64,000 nucleotides of DNA from Hyphomicrobiaceae bacterium (GCA_020442165.1 JAGRKV010000045.1:124001-188000); one strand, 5' to 3'; positions 53,729 to 63,380 are shown, counted from the stretch's first letter. The notes: generated by a model not told the origin, from the sequence alone. Made by a program: numbers and translations.

Positions 53729-54655
53729 ATGCGGAGAGCACTGGTTACCGGAGAAAGCGGCTTCATTGGCACACACCTTGTTGATGCCCTGCGTGGCGAG
53801 AATACAAAAGTCGTCACGCTTGGCCGCCGCAAGAGTGCTGATGGCAATCACGTCTACTTGGAACCTGGTGAGTGGAACGGTGATCGTCTGGCGAAAATTC
53901 TTGAGTTCGCCAGACCGGATGCCATCTTTCATCTCGCAGGCGCCGCGCGGGGCACTGCTGAGGAACTCCTCGCGATCAATGCCGGGTTGACGCGCGCGTT
54001 ACTCCTTGGGATCGAGCGGGCCGGCCTATCCCCCGTCGTGATAAGCGCGGGTAGTGCAGCCGAATATGGCGCTGCAATCAAGGACGGCGAGCCCGTCACC
54101 GAGGACGCCTCTTGCGAGCCTCTAGCTGCCTACGGTATCAGCAAGCTCGCGCAGACAATGGAAGTACTGGATTTTGGCGCCCGCAGGAGCGTGCCCGTGC
54201 TCGCGGCTCGGATCTTCAATGCCATAGGTCCGGGAATGCCGCGGCACCTGGCGCTTGGTGATTTCGCCTACCAGATCGCGGCAGCGCCCCGGCAGGGCCG
54301 CTTCCGCCTATCGGTAGGGAACCTTGAGACGCGGCGGGATATGATCGACGTTTCCCACGTTGCCCTTGTTCTTTCCAGGCTGGCGCGGCAGCCTGATGCC
54401 CGCGGCATCGTTAATGTGTGCAGCGGCGTCGCCCCAAGATTGCGCTCCCTCGTCGACACCCTCATTTCAGCGTCAGGCCGGGATGTTGTTATCGACGTCG
54501 ATCCCTCGCGCTTGCGACCGAATGAACTGGCAATTATCGTCGGCAGTACAGATAGGCTTTCGAAGCTGAATTGTTCGCCGCCGCCGACTGATTTTCCAGC
54601 GCTCGTGGAGAGCATCTGGCGCTTTGTGGAGCGCCCTGTGCCGGTTGTGTCATGA
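53729..54655 (+). CDS. NAD-dependent epimerase/dehydratase (Rmd-like)
   Basis: 308 residues. Extended SDR: cofactor loop VTGESGFIGTHL (the second Gly of TGxxGxxG is Glu-Ser here), Ser-rich block ISAGSAAEYG, and catalytic Tyr and Lys in AYGISKLAQ. DMIDVSHVALVL and the C-terminal RPNELAIIVGSTDRL resemble GDP-4-keto-6-deoxymannose reductase. The sugar product is inferred. Its last four bases overlap the PelD-like start (ATGA). Confidence 0.82.
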   Translation: MRRALVTGESGFIGTHLVDALRGENTKVVTLGRRKSADGNHVYLEPGEWNGDRLAKILEFARPDAIFHLAGAARGTAEELLAINAGLTRALLLGIERAGLSPVVISAGSAAEYGAAIKDGEPVTEDASCEPLAAYGISKLAQTMEVLDFGARRSVPVLAARIFNAIGPGMPRHLALGDFAYQIAAAPRQGRFRLSVGNLETRRDMIDVSHVALVLSRLARQPDARGIVNVCSGVAPRLRSLVDTLISASGRDVVIDVDPSRLRPNELAIIVGSTDRLSKLNCSPPPTDFPALVESIWRFVERPVPVVS

Positions 54656-55764
54656 CCGATTTGAGAGTGGCCAAGACAGAGGATGTCCAGGTGCTGGTCA
54701 AAGGCGCTCAACGGGCTGGTGCGAGGGATGCCGCGCCAAGTCTGGATGAACCGGATCTGCTCAGCATGCTTTCGTTGAGCGACTGGCGCCGGTTCGTGCC
54801 TGAAACGCTTGTCTTGCTGGCATTGATCGCCGGTGTCGAATTCTGGCTGGGCCGCCGGCTTGGCGGGACCGGCGGCGTGCCCCACGCCTACTGGCTGCCT
54901 GTCCTGCTCGCATCCGCGCAATACGGGGTCGTCGCCGGCATGCTCGCATCCGTGGCCACGATCGGCTGCTACATCGCGTTCGGACTGCCGCCGCAGTCGG
55001 CTGCACAAAGCTTCTACGATTATGCCAGCGTCGTCGCCGCGCAGCCTGCGGCCTGGCTTGCCGCAGCGCTCGTGCTTGGCGGATTGCGCAGCCTACATAT
55101 CCACCAGCACTCCGAGGTCCAGGCCAAGCTCAGTGCCGCGCAAAGAACGGCGGTTGATTTGGCCGATGGCCTGGAGCGTGCCACCGACGAGATCGAGCAG
55201 CTGGAGCGTAGCATCGCCTATGAAAATGGCGGCGTGGCATCCCTCATCCGCTCGTTCTCGAAACTCGATCTTTCCGATCGGGCGAGTGCGATTTCGACGT
55301 TCAGCGACGTCGTCCGCTTCGGTGTTGGCGCCCAGACATTCATGATCCTGCTGAAGCATGGCGACCGCTACGAAGCAGTCGCCGCCATCGAAGATGATGT
55401 CGCGGTGCCTGCTGCCGCGCTGACGTCGCTTGATGCCGCTACGTTAGAAATCGCGCTCAACCGTCCGGGTGGCGTCGATACCAAAGCGCTCGGAATCGGG
55501 CAATGCGATCACTGTCTGGTGGGCCGTGTAGCGGGGCAGAAACCCGACACGATGATTGGCGTTATTATCTGCCTGCGTCTCGATACGACCGTTGACGAGG
55601 AACGCGCGCAAAAGCGCCTGACGAGTCTCGGGCTTGCCTTGCACAATATTCTTCTCGCCGTCGATGACAGAGCAGAGCCCGATCTGCCTAAGGGTGATAA
55701 TGACGGTCTGCCCGCGAATGCCGATCAGGTTGTTCTTGCCAAAGCCGCGGGAGCTGGCTCGTGA
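54652..55764 (+). CDS. PelD-like membrane protein lacking a GGDEF domain
   Basis: 370 residues. A cytoplasmic start is followed by four membrane segments (about 50-150, starting FVPETLVLLALIAGVEFWLG), a coiled coil (about 160-205, with ERATDEIEQLERSIAYENGG) and a GAF-like domain (about 215-345). Order and neighbours (PelE, PelF and PelG homologues follow) identify it as PelD. P. aeruginosa PelD is about 455 residues and binds cyclic di-GMP through an RxxD site in a degenerate GGDEF domain after the GAF. Here the chain ends soon after the GAF, so that receptor part is absent. The stop overlaps the next GTG start. Confidence 0.75.
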   Translation: MTDLRVAKTEDVQVLVKGAQRAGARDAAPSLDEPDLLSMLSLSDWRRFVPETLVLLALIAGVEFWLGRRLGGTGGVPHAYWLPVLLASAQYGVVAGMLASVATIGCYIAFGLPPQSAAQSFYDYASVVAAQPAAWLAAALVLGGLRSLHIHQHSEVQAKLSAAQRTAVDLADGLERATDEIEQLERSIAYENGGVASLIRSFSKLDLSDRASAISTFSDVVRFGVGAQTFMILLKHGDRYEAVAAIEDDVAVPAAALTSLDAATLEIALNRPGGVDTKALGIGQCDHCLVGRVAGQKPDTMIGVIICLRLDTTVDEERAQKRLTSLGLALHNILLAVDDRAEPDLPKGDNDGLPANADQVVLAKAAGAGS

Positions 55765-56747
55765 CATCGCTTGTCGCCTTACCTCGCAAGGTGGCCACCC
55801 GTCCTGGAGTGAACCCGGCGGCTCATAATATATCCGGCGGAGAAAGTGTTCGTGCCGCGCCTGCGGTTCTTGGCGTCATGACACTCATCCTGTTTGCCTT
55901 CGAGACACTCCTCACATCAGGCTTTCTGGCTGGCAAGCTTGGCACAACGGCCTTTCTCGTGGCGCATGTTTGCTGCTGCCTGATCTTTGCCGCCATAGGA
56001 ATTGTCAGCGAATGGCGGTCGGGCGCTGATGGGGTTTTTACGACCCGCACGTTCCAAATCGTCTTGTGGACATTGATGGCGGGTCCATTCGGCGTCGCCG
56101 TTTCGGCCGTCTTTCTGCTGCCGGCCGCACCGGCTCGTATCGGGGCGGACGCCGCCAGTGACGAAGACGAGGCCGTGTTGCCAGAACCAACCGATATGCG
56201 CCTTGAGCGCATTCGCACCCAATTCCTCGACGATCGCGTCCGGGTGAGCAGAATAGATCAGGCCAATGGCGTGCGCCCCCTGATCGATGTGATTTCCGAA
56301 GGCAGCCGCAACGAGAAGCTTGAGGCTCTCGCCGTCGTCGCGCGGGGCTATCACCCTTCCCTGGCAGTCGCCATCAAGTGCGCAATGATGGACGGAGACG
56401 CTTCGGTTCGCGTTCTTGCAGCCACGGTCATGGCCAAGTTGCATGGCCGCTTCACGCAGCGGATCGGCGCGCTGCAGGATGTTCGCGGCGAAAGCACCAG
56501 TGTCACCCAGCTTTGCGATCTGGCAGAGGCCCGCCTCGATTATGCTGAATCCGGTCTCATGGAAGCCCCGCGCTCGCGCAGCGAAGCGCGGCAGGCGGAA
56601 GCGGTTCTGGCGCAGGCTGAGCTGGCCGATACTGGCGAGGAAAACGTCCTGCGGATTGCCAGGCTGCGCCGACGTGTGAGCAAGCGAATGGCTGGCGGGT
56701 TGCCGGTGGCCTCGCCGGAGCCCGTTACCGGGAGCGGCGAGCCATGA
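55761..56747 (+). CDS. PelE-like membrane protein
   Basis: 328 residues from a GTG overlapping the previous stop by four bases. Two or three membrane segments (about 35-60, 65-85 and 100-122) are followed by a cytoplasmic helical-repeat region (about 150-310). This matches PelE in length, layout and place. PelE bridges PelD and PelF in the inner-membrane synthase complex. Sequence similarity in this family is low, so the call leans on gene order. Confidence 0.7.
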   Translation: MTSLVALPRKVATRPGVNPAAHNISGGESVRAAPAVLGVMTLILFAFETLLTSGFLAGKLGTTAFLVAHVCCCLIFAAIGIVSEWRSGADGVFTTRTFQIVLWTLMAGPFGVAVSAVFLLPAAPARIGADAASDEDEAVLPEPTDMRLERIRTQFLDDRVRVSRIDQANGVRPLIDVISEGSRNEKLEALAVVARGYHPSLAVAIKCAMMDGDASVRVLAATVMAKLHGRFTQRIGALQDVRGESTSVTQLCDLAEARLDYAESGLMEAPRSRSEARQAEAVLAQAELADTGEENVLRIARLRRRVSKRMAGGLPVASPEPVTGSGEP

Positions 56748-58231
56748 GCGAAGCGGATGTCTGCATCATCGGCGAGGCCGGTTACCCCTACACGCTGGGC
56801 GGCGTGTCGTCGTGGACCGACGCATTCATTCGCGCCGCGCCCGACCGTACCTTTCATGTCGTTTCGATGACGATCTCCAGTCAGCCCCTCAAACCGAAGT
56901 TCGAGTTGCCACCCAATGTCACAGGCGTTAGCGACATCCTACTTGATGTGTGCACTGCCGGTACGCAGCCGAAACGCCGCGATGCTGAAGCGGTGGAACA
57001 CATGGTTTCGCTCATCGAGGATGCGCTGACCCAGGCTTCGGAAGAAAAGTTCAGGGAGTTCCTTGGCCTCCTGCAAAGCACCAACTTCGTTGGTTCTGCG
57101 CTGCTCGATTCCAAACCGGCGTGGCGCGCCATGGAGGCCGTCTACCAGCGGGCCTTGCCAACCGGACCGCTGGTTGAGTTCTTCTGGTCATGGCGTTTTC
57201 TGGCCCGCAGCCTCCTGGCGGTTGCAAGCGCGCCGATACCGCCAGCCAAGGTCTATCATGCGGTCGCAACGGGTTATGCCGGGCTGTTTGGTGCGTGTGC
57301 CAAGGTCATCACTGGACGCCCGTTCGCGCTCACCGAACACGGCATCTACACCAACGAGCGCCGCATTGAGCTTTCGGTCGGCGACTGGCTGTTTGAATCG
57401 GGTGCGGGTGGCTATGAGGTGCGCCATCGTCCGGTCGAATTGCGCAGCATGTGGCAGGCCGCATTTCAAGGCTTTTCACGGCTGGCCTACGACCAGGCCG
57501 ACGTGATCACGACGCAATACACCGCCAATCAAACCTACCAGCTCGCCGATGGCGCCACCGCTGAAAAGTTCCACATCATTCCGAACGGCATCGACGCTGA
57601 TCGCTTCGCGGCGATCGAGCACAGCAAGAGCCCCCGCCGCCCGACTGTCATCATGATCGGGCGCATCGTTCCGATCAAGGACACGCGCACCTTCATCATG
57701 GCCGTAGCTCATCTGCGTGAACTTGTTTCGGATGTGTCGGCGATCCTGATCGGGCCTGAAGACGAAGATCCAGCATACGCCGCCGGCTGCAGGCGGCTGG
57801 TCGAGCAGCTTGGCATCGAGGACAACATTTCATTCCTAGGCCGCGTGCCTGATGTCTTCGATTATCTGCGCGCGTCGGATGTTCTCGTGCTGACCAGCAT
57901 CAGCGAGGCACAACCTATCGCCTTGCTTGAGGCTGCGGCGATGGGCTTGCCAACCGTATCGACGGACGTCGGCTCATGCCGGGAACTCATCGAAGGCTTC
58001 GATGCCGATCCGGTGGCAGGCCACGGTGGTATAGTTGTCGAGGTCTGCAACCCGCGTGCTACCGCGGAGGCGTTGGCCCGGATCCTGCTCGACGTCGACC
58101 TCAAGACGCAGATGGGCGATGTGATGCGGCGGCGGGCAGCCAACCGCTATCACAAGGACCGCGTCAGCAGCATCTATGCCGAGCTATATTCGGGACTGAC
58201 CGACGAAGCCGATGCGGAGGCCGTGGCATGA
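56744..58231 (+). CDS. pelF: PelF-like glycosyltransferase (GT4)
   Basis: 495 residues. A cytoplasmic GT-B enzyme that begins VCIIGEAGYPYTLGGVSSWT, the PelF start. The sugar-nucleotide side has IPNGIDADRF and VIMIGRIVPIKDTRTF, and the E-x7-E motif in EAQPIALLEAAAMGLPTVST. PelF polymerises UDP-linked N-acetylhexosamines, in P. aeruginosa chiefly for a GalNAc-rich polymer. It overlaps PelE and PelG genes by four bases each, so the synthase genes are translationally coupled. Confidence 0.9.
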   Translation: MSEADVCIIGEAGYPYTLGGVSSWTDAFIRAAPDRTFHVVSMTISSQPLKPKFELPPNVTGVSDILLDVCTAGTQPKRRDAEAVEHMVSLIEDALTQASEEKFREFLGLLQSTNFVGSALLDSKPAWRAMEAVYQRALPTGPLVEFFWSWRFLARSLLAVASAPIPPAKVYHAVATGYAGLFGACAKVITGRPFALTEHGIYTNERRIELSVGDWLFESGAGGYEVRHRPVELRSMWQAAFQGFSRLAYDQADVITTQYTANQTYQLADGATAEKFHIIPNGIDADRFAAIEHSKSPRRPTVIMIGRIVPIKDTRTFIMAVAHLRELVSDVSAILIGPEDEDPAYAAGCRRLVEQLGIEDNISFLGRVPDVFDYLRASDVLVLTSISEAQPIALLEAAAMGLPTVSTDVGSCRELIEGFDADPVAGHGGIVVEVCNPRATAEALARILLDVDLKTQMGDVMRRRAANRYHKDRVSSIYAELYSGLTDEADAEAVA

Positions 58232-59721
58232 GACCCCTTGCCGACGTCAACCGCATGCTGGAGCGCTTGACCCACAAGCGCTCACTTACCCTCATCGGCG
58301 GGGCCTACGTCGTTGCCGCACTACTTGTTGCGGGCCCCTGGATTTTCACAGTGCTGGGCCTCATCGGTCTTGGCGTGACCGCGTGTGCCGACGGCTGCGA
58401 TGAACTTGCCCTGTTCCGGACGATCGTCATCTACAGTTCGATGTTCTCGCTCATCGTGACAAGCCCCATCGCCTTCCTGTTCGCGCGACACATTTCCGAC
58501 CAGCTGTTCCAGGGCAAAAGGGACGGCATTGTTTTCGCACTTGCCTGCGCGTTCACCATCTTCGCCTTTACGATCGCCCTTGCCGTGGTGCCGTTCTACG
58601 GCTGGGGAGCTACGCTCACGAGCGCCCAGAAACTCGCGGCAATCCACAACGTCATGCTGATCGGCTGTTCCTGGCTGCTCATCCCATTCCTCGGCGTGAC
58701 GCGCGCCTACCGCACCGTCCTTGCGGCATTCGCTCTGGGCGCCATCGCCATGACGTTGCTTGGCTGGGCGATCCCAGAACCGAGCGCGCTCTGGCTGCTG
58801 GTTTCGTTCAATGCGGGCTTCGCGGTCGTCAATGCAATCCTTCTCATTTCGATCATTCGCACGTTCGGCAGGACGAACAACGTCGATGCATCGCTGTTCC
58901 AGCTGCTGAAACACAAATGGGAGCTGCCGGCCGCCGGGGCCTGCTATGCATTGGGCCTGTGGGTGGACAAGGTCATCATGTGGGTGATGGCTCCATCCGG
59001 CACAATGGAAATGGCCGGCGTGCTGCGAACGATGCCAAGCTATGACACCGCGATGTTCTGGGCACATCTGTCGGCCATACCGATTATCGCGGTGTTCTTC
59101 GTTCATATCGAGACGCAGTACAAAACGCTATCGGAAGCGTTCTATGGCGGATTCCGGCGGCGCGCGAGCCTGCGGGAACTGGCTCAGGCCATGGGCCGGA
59201 TACGCATCTTCGTGATCTCCAACCTGGTCGGCATGTTCGCGGCACTCATCATCGTGGCGGCAACGATGATCGCCCTGTCATTCGTTTTCATGCACGAACT
59301 TGGCCTGAGGCCGTCCTACATGACCATTCTGAGGACCGCCCTGTGTGCCATTGTGTTCCACACCAGTGCGATGTTCTGTTTCATTTTCCTACTCTATTTC
59401 GATCTGAGAAAGTCCGCCCTCCTGATTGTCGCTACCTATTTCGCGCTCAATGGCATTCTGACGTATTCCCTGCTGCCCATGGGCGCGGAATACTATGGCT
59501 ACGGCACGATGATTGCAGCCGCGCTTTCGTTCCTGCTTGGATTTGGATTGCTTCTCAAGGAATTGCCCTGGCTGCATTACCACGCTGTCATTACCAACAA
59601 CACTTCGATCCAGCAGGCGACCGGCAAGAAGTGGACGCTGGCTGAGAGTTTCATCGGGAAAAATCTGGTGTGGCTGCATCCCAAAGAGCCAATGGCAGGT
59701 AAGCGTAAATTTTCAGGCTGA
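58228..59721 (+). CDS. pelG: PelG-like polysaccharide membrane transporter
   Basis: 497 residues with about twelve membrane helices, beginning RSLTLIGGAYVVAALLVAGP. An internal block, GACYALGLWVDKVIMWVMAP, and FVHIETQYKTLSEAFYGGFR are PelG hallmarks. PelG belongs to the MOP flippase superfamily and is thought to move the growing polymer across the inner membrane with PelD, PelE and PelF. The start overlaps the pelF stop. Confidence 0.9.
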   Translation: MRPLADVNRMLERLTHKRSLTLIGGAYVVAALLVAGPWIFTVLGLIGLGVTACADGCDELALFRTIVIYSSMFSLIVTSPIAFLFARHISDQLFQGKRDGIVFALACAFTIFAFTIALAVVPFYGWGATLTSAQKLAAIHNVMLIGCSWLLIPFLGVTRAYRTVLAAFALGAIAMTLLGWAIPEPSALWLLVSFNAGFAVVNAILLISIIRTFGRTNNVDASLFQLLKHKWELPAAGACYALGLWVDKVIMWVMAPSGTMEMAGVLRTMPSYDTAMFWAHLSAIPIIAVFFVHIETQYKTLSEAFYGGFRRRASLRELAQAMGRIRIFVISNLVGMFAALIIVAATMIALSFVFMHELGLRPSYMTILRTALCAIVFHTSAMFCFIFLLYFDLRKSALLIVATYFALNGILTYSLLPMGAEYYGYGTMIAAALSFLLGFGLLLKELPWLHYHAVITNNTSIQQATGKKWTLAESFIGKNLVWLHPKEPMAGKRKFSG

Positions 59722-59964
59722 GCGACAGGAATTTGCCAGTCCTGCCTGAGGGGAGGACGACAACCAAGATGGAAGAGGCCTCCATTTCACTATAAGACGT
59801 ACTCGATCTGGCCAATTGCTGTTGCAAAACGGTATCTGGAGCGGGCATTGCATGAATTGCGCGGATGGAAGTCGCTTCCGATGGATTTTCAAAGGGCGCA
59901 TCGGCCTCCTTCCACTGCGCAGCGGATGAGCAAACACTGGCGAACGCGGGGATAGGTTCTAGCG

Positions 59965-60951
59965 ATGTGGCAAAACAAGAAGGTGATCGTAACAGGCGCG
60001 GGCGGCTTCATTGGAAGCCACCTCGTCGAAGCGCTCGTCAAAAGCGGTGCGGATGTATCGGCTGTCGTCCGCTACAATTCGAATTCGCTGATCGGGAACC
60101 TTGCGCTGATGGATGCGGAGGCCCGCAAGAGCGTGCGCATCCTGAGTGGCAACATCGAAGACAGCGACTTCATGTACCAATCAATACGCGGCCAGGAGAT
60201 CGTGCTGCACCTTGGCGCGTTGATCGCCATCCCGTATTCATATGAAGCACCGCGCAGCTATGTCCGCGCAAACATCGAAGGCACGCTCAACGTCCTTGAA
60301 GCGGCGCGCCGTTTTGATGTGACACGAGTGGTCCACACCTCAACGTCGGAAGTCTACGGCACCGCGATTACCGTGCCGATCGGTGAAGATCACCCGCTGC
60401 AAGGACAATCGCCATACTCGGCAAGCAAGATTGCCGCCGACAAGCTGGCAGAAAGCTATTTCCGGTCATTTGCGACCCCGGTGATGACGCTGCGGCCATT
60501 CAACACTTTTGGACCGCGCCAATCGGCCCGCGCATTCATTCCCACGATTATCTCGCAAGCTCTTGCGCAAAAGGAAGTTCGCCTTGGTTCGCTGGACCCG
60601 GAACGCGATATGACATTTGTCACAGATACGGTTGCCGGTTTCATGGCGGCGGCACTGGCGCCCAATGTCGAAGGAATGACGATCAACCTTGGCACAGGCG
60701 CCACACATTCGGTGGGCTGGTTTGCCAAACGCATTCTCGCACTAATGGAACTCGATATGCCGATTGTGCAGGAAGAACAACGCATGCGACCGAAATTGAG
60801 CGAGGTCATGAAACTGGTATCAGACAATTCGCTGGCGCAAAAAGCACTCGGATGGACGCCCAAAGTCAGCCTTGATGACGGATTGCTGGCGGCAATTGAC
60901 TTTGTCAAGTCCAATAAAAATCTCTATACTACCGACAAATATGTCCGCTAG
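59965..60951 (+). CDS. NAD-dependent sugar 4,6-dehydratase/epimerase (LegB-like)
   Basis: 328 residues. Extended SDR: VIVTGAGGFIGSHLVEALVK, HLGALIAIPYSYEAPRSYV, catalytic Thr-Ser and Tyr-Lys in HTSTSEVYG and PYSASKIAADKLA, then LRPFNTFGPRQSARAFIPT. This is close to the LegB group of NAD-dependent 4,6-dehydratases. P. aeruginosa Pel is served by the UDP-GlcNAc C4-epimerase PelX, so this protein may supply the N-acetylhexosamine; that is inference. It is 243 bases after pelG and may have its own promoter. Confidence 0.83.
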   Translation: MWQNKKVIVTGAGGFIGSHLVEALVKSGADVSAVVRYNSNSLIGNLALMDAEARKSVRILSGNIEDSDFMYQSIRGQEIVLHLGALIAIPYSYEAPRSYVRANIEGTLNVLEAARRFDVTRVVHTSTSEVYGTAITVPIGEDHPLQGQSPYSASKIAADKLAESYFRSFATPVMTLRPFNTFGPRQSARAFIPTIISQALAQKEVRLGSLDPERDMTFVTDTVAGFMAAALAPNVEGMTINLGTGATHSVGWFAKRILALMELDMPIVQEEQRMRPKLSEVMKLVSDNSLAQKALGWTPKVSLDDGLLAAIDFVKSNKNLYTTDKYVR

Positions 60952-61031
60952 TGGCGAGAAATTGACGGGCTGATCTGGGGCAGGGCAATTCGATCGAAGC
61001 TTAAAGGCTGACGATCGCGGGCAGCGTCAAA

Positions 61032-62408
61032 ATGGGTACCTCAGGCCGATTTGCGATTTTGGTGTTGGGATTGCTGCTCCTGGCAACGGCGGTCATGTCT
61101 CCTCGTACCTATGAGTGGGTCGCGCAATTGACCGACAATGCGCGATATCGCGAGGCGATCGCGATACTCGAGAAGCAGCTTGCTGTTCGGCCAGACGAGC
61201 CCGGCCTTCTCGCTGCCGTTTCCCGCGCGCATGCGGGTGCAGAGAACTATGCAAAGGCCGCCGCTTACTTGAGTCGCTATCTGGCGCTGCGCCCCAACGA
61301 TGGTGGCGCCTATGGTCAATTGGCCGACTATCTGGAGAAGACCGGTGATCTTCAGGGTCAAACGGAAGCGTTAGAGAAAGCCATCGAGCTTGCGCCTAAC
61401 ACGCGCCGGGTCATCCAGCTGGCATTCTGCTATCGCAATGCCAATCGCGAGGACGATGAACGCGCCACATTCGAGCGCATTGCTTCGGATCTGCCTCTCG
61501 ATGGCGGCATTGTCTTGCGCTTCGCCCAACTCCAGGTCGCAGCAGGCAAGCGGCAGGAAGCCATCGACTTCCTCACCAGGAAGGCGGCAGGATCGCAGGG
61601 CGACCTCACGAACGGCGCGGAGCGGTTGTTCCTAGCACAGCTTCTGGCGGATGCCGGCCGTGTCGACATTCTGGCGCCACTAGCTGAACGCTGGATTGCG
61701 CGCTGGAAGCAGCCCTATCTCGCATTTCAGCTGCTGACGATCGTCGCGCTGGCGGATGGCGGCGAGAACTCGAACCGCATTGCCGATGCGGCGATGGCTG
61801 CACATCCCGAGATCCGGCTCTACGCTGCCAAGCAACTTTATGACAAGGGTGCGCTCCCGGTCGCAAAGCATCTGCTGATGAGCTGGGCGAACAGCAACAA
61901 GGAGCCTTCGCTTGTCGACATGGCGGCACTGCTATCGGTGAGCCGCGACGTTGGCGTACCAGATGCGATCTGGCATGCTTTTTCCGATGCCATGGCCAAA
62001 CAACATTCCGAACAAGTGATGGTTCACTACAGCGAAGCATTGGCTGCGGAGTTCGGCCCGGACGTGCTGGATCCCTTCTGGCGCACACTTCCTGAAAAGG
62101 CGCTCCTGAAATCATCAATCCTTCCGGCACAGCGGGCGTTCAGGAACCGGAACTTTGCGTTGGCCAAGGCATTGCTGCTGGAGATCGACCTGACACAGCT
62201 GAACAGCACCGACCAGAAGTTGTGGTTGCAGATGCTGGAACAATCGATACCCGTTCATGAGCGCTTCTTCGTTTTGCAAGCGCTACGCAAACAGAACAGA
62301 CTGCCTCGCGACCTGCTCATCGAATATGCGAAATTTGCTGGTCAATTGGGGCAAGAGGGAGAATACCGGGCAAGCTTGGCAGAGCTCATACCCAATGACC
62401 AGAACTAG
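61032..62408 (+). CDS. TPR-repeat protein, PelB N-terminal-like
   Basis: 458 residues. One N-terminal membrane anchor (FAILVLGLLLLATAVMSPRT) is followed by helical repeats through most of the chain. The clearest are YREAIAILEKQLAVRPDEPG, YAKAAAYLSRYLALRPNDGG and TEALEKAIELAPNTRRVIQL. P. aeruginosa PelB (about 1190 residues) has a TPR part and a C-terminal outer-membrane beta-barrel. Here only the TPR part exists. It probably acts as a periplasmic scaffold for the polymer-modifying enzyme encoded next. Confidence 0.75.
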   Translation: MGTSGRFAILVLGLLLLATAVMSPRTYEWVAQLTDNARYREAIAILEKQLAVRPDEPGLLAAVSRAHAGAENYAKAAAYLSRYLALRPNDGGAYGQLADYLEKTGDLQGQTEALEKAIELAPNTRRVIQLAFCYRNANREDDERATFERIASDLPLDGGIVLRFAQLQVAAGKRQEAIDFLTRKAAGSQGDLTNGAERLFLAQLLADAGRVDILAPLAERWIARWKQPYLAFQLLTIVALADGGENSNRIADAAMAAHPEIRLYAAKQLYDKGALPVAKHLLMSWANSNKEPSLVDMAALLSVSRDVGVPDAIWHAFSDAMAKQHSEQVMVHYSEALAAEFGPDVLDPFWRTLPEKALLKSSILPAQRAFRNRNFALAKALLLEIDLTQLNSTDQKLWLQMLEQSIPVHERFFVLQALRKQNRLPRDLLIEYAKFAGQLGQEGEYRASLAELIPNDQN

Positions 62409-62471
62409 ACCGTTCTGCTGGTTGGCGCCCGGTTCAGGCATGGCACGTGAGTGCAGCAGTCGCGTGAGAAA

Positions 62472-63380
62472 ATGACCAATAACGAACGTGGCTCATCAAC
62501 GATGGGCCTGATAGGGCGCAGGCCGCTTCTTACCTCCATTTTTGCCGGCATTCTTGCTCTCGCAATCAGTGGCACTGGGCGTTTGCTGTGGAAGGCCTAT
62601 GGCGGCCGGTCGATAAAATGGGCGGCCTTCTATGGCGTCGAAGCCAATGAGGATTTGCTCGGCTCGTATGAGCTCGTCATTCTCGATCCCGAGTACAGAG
62701 GTTCGATAAAGGCCATTTCGGAGCGCGGTGCACGTATTTGCGCATATTTGAGTCTTGCCGAAATTCGGACTGCGAATCCGTATTTCGCCAGCCTGGATAA
62801 AGCTGCCGTCATTGGTGAAAATCCGGATTGGCCGGGAACGCTCCGCGTGGATGTCAGGCATCCTGCGTGGAAAAAGTTATTGCTCGATGAGCAAATCCCA
62901 CACGCTATTGCACGAGGATTCAGCGGAGTGATGTTTGATACGGTGGATACGCCGCCTTATCTGGAACAGATCAATCCGAAGGCGCACAAGGGGATGCGGG
63001 ATGCCGCGATTGATCTCATCGCGGCGGTTCGGAACCGGTATCCCGGTCTCGAACTTATCGGCAACCGCGGCTACATGATGCTGCCGGACATCGTGGGCAT
63101 TTTGGATGCCGTCATCGCGGAGAGTCTGATTAGCATGCCCCGCAAGGATGGCAGCGGCTATACGTGGGTGCCGGAGAAGGAAGTCGAAGCCCAACTCGCC
63201 TTCATCAGAAAGGCAAAACGTATCAAACCGGACCTTCCTATTCTGAGCCTTGACTACTGGAACCCAGACGACATCGCAACGATCGCTCAGATCTATCGCC
63301 GCGAGCGGGCAATGGGACATCATCCCTATGTTTCCACCCATAGCCTCGACCGCATTGTCGCCGAGCCACCGCAAGCGTGA
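62472..63380 (+). CDS. GH114/TM1410-type glycoside hydrolase, PelA hydrolase-domain-like
   Basis: 302 residues from the ATG at 62472, with GTGAGAA upstream. A signal-anchor (about 20-42) is followed by a TIM-barrel-like domain: LVILDPEYRGSIKAISERGA, RICAYLSLAEI, GFSGVMFDTVDTPPYL (acid residues), LIGNRGYMML and VIAESLISM. This is the endo-alpha-1,4-polygalactosaminidase fold of the PelA hydrolase domain. In PelA it is fused to a deacetylase; none is attached or adjacent here. It closes the Pel-like locus, 63 bases after the TPR gene. Confidence 0.8.
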   Translation: MTNNERGSSTMGLIGRRPLLTSIFAGILALAISGTGRLLWKAYGGRSIKWAAFYGVEANEDLLGSYELVILDPEYRGSIKAISERGARICAYLSLAEIRTANPYFASLDKAAVIGENPDWPGTLRVDVRHPAWKKLLLDEQIPHAIARGFSGVMFDTVDTPPYLEQINPKAHKGMRDAAIDLIAAVRNRYPGLELIGNRGYMMLPDIVGILDAVIAESLISMPRKDGSGYTWVPEKEVEAQLAFIRKAKRIKPDLPILSLDYWNPDDIATIAQIYRRERAMGHHPYVSTHSLDRIVAEPPQA

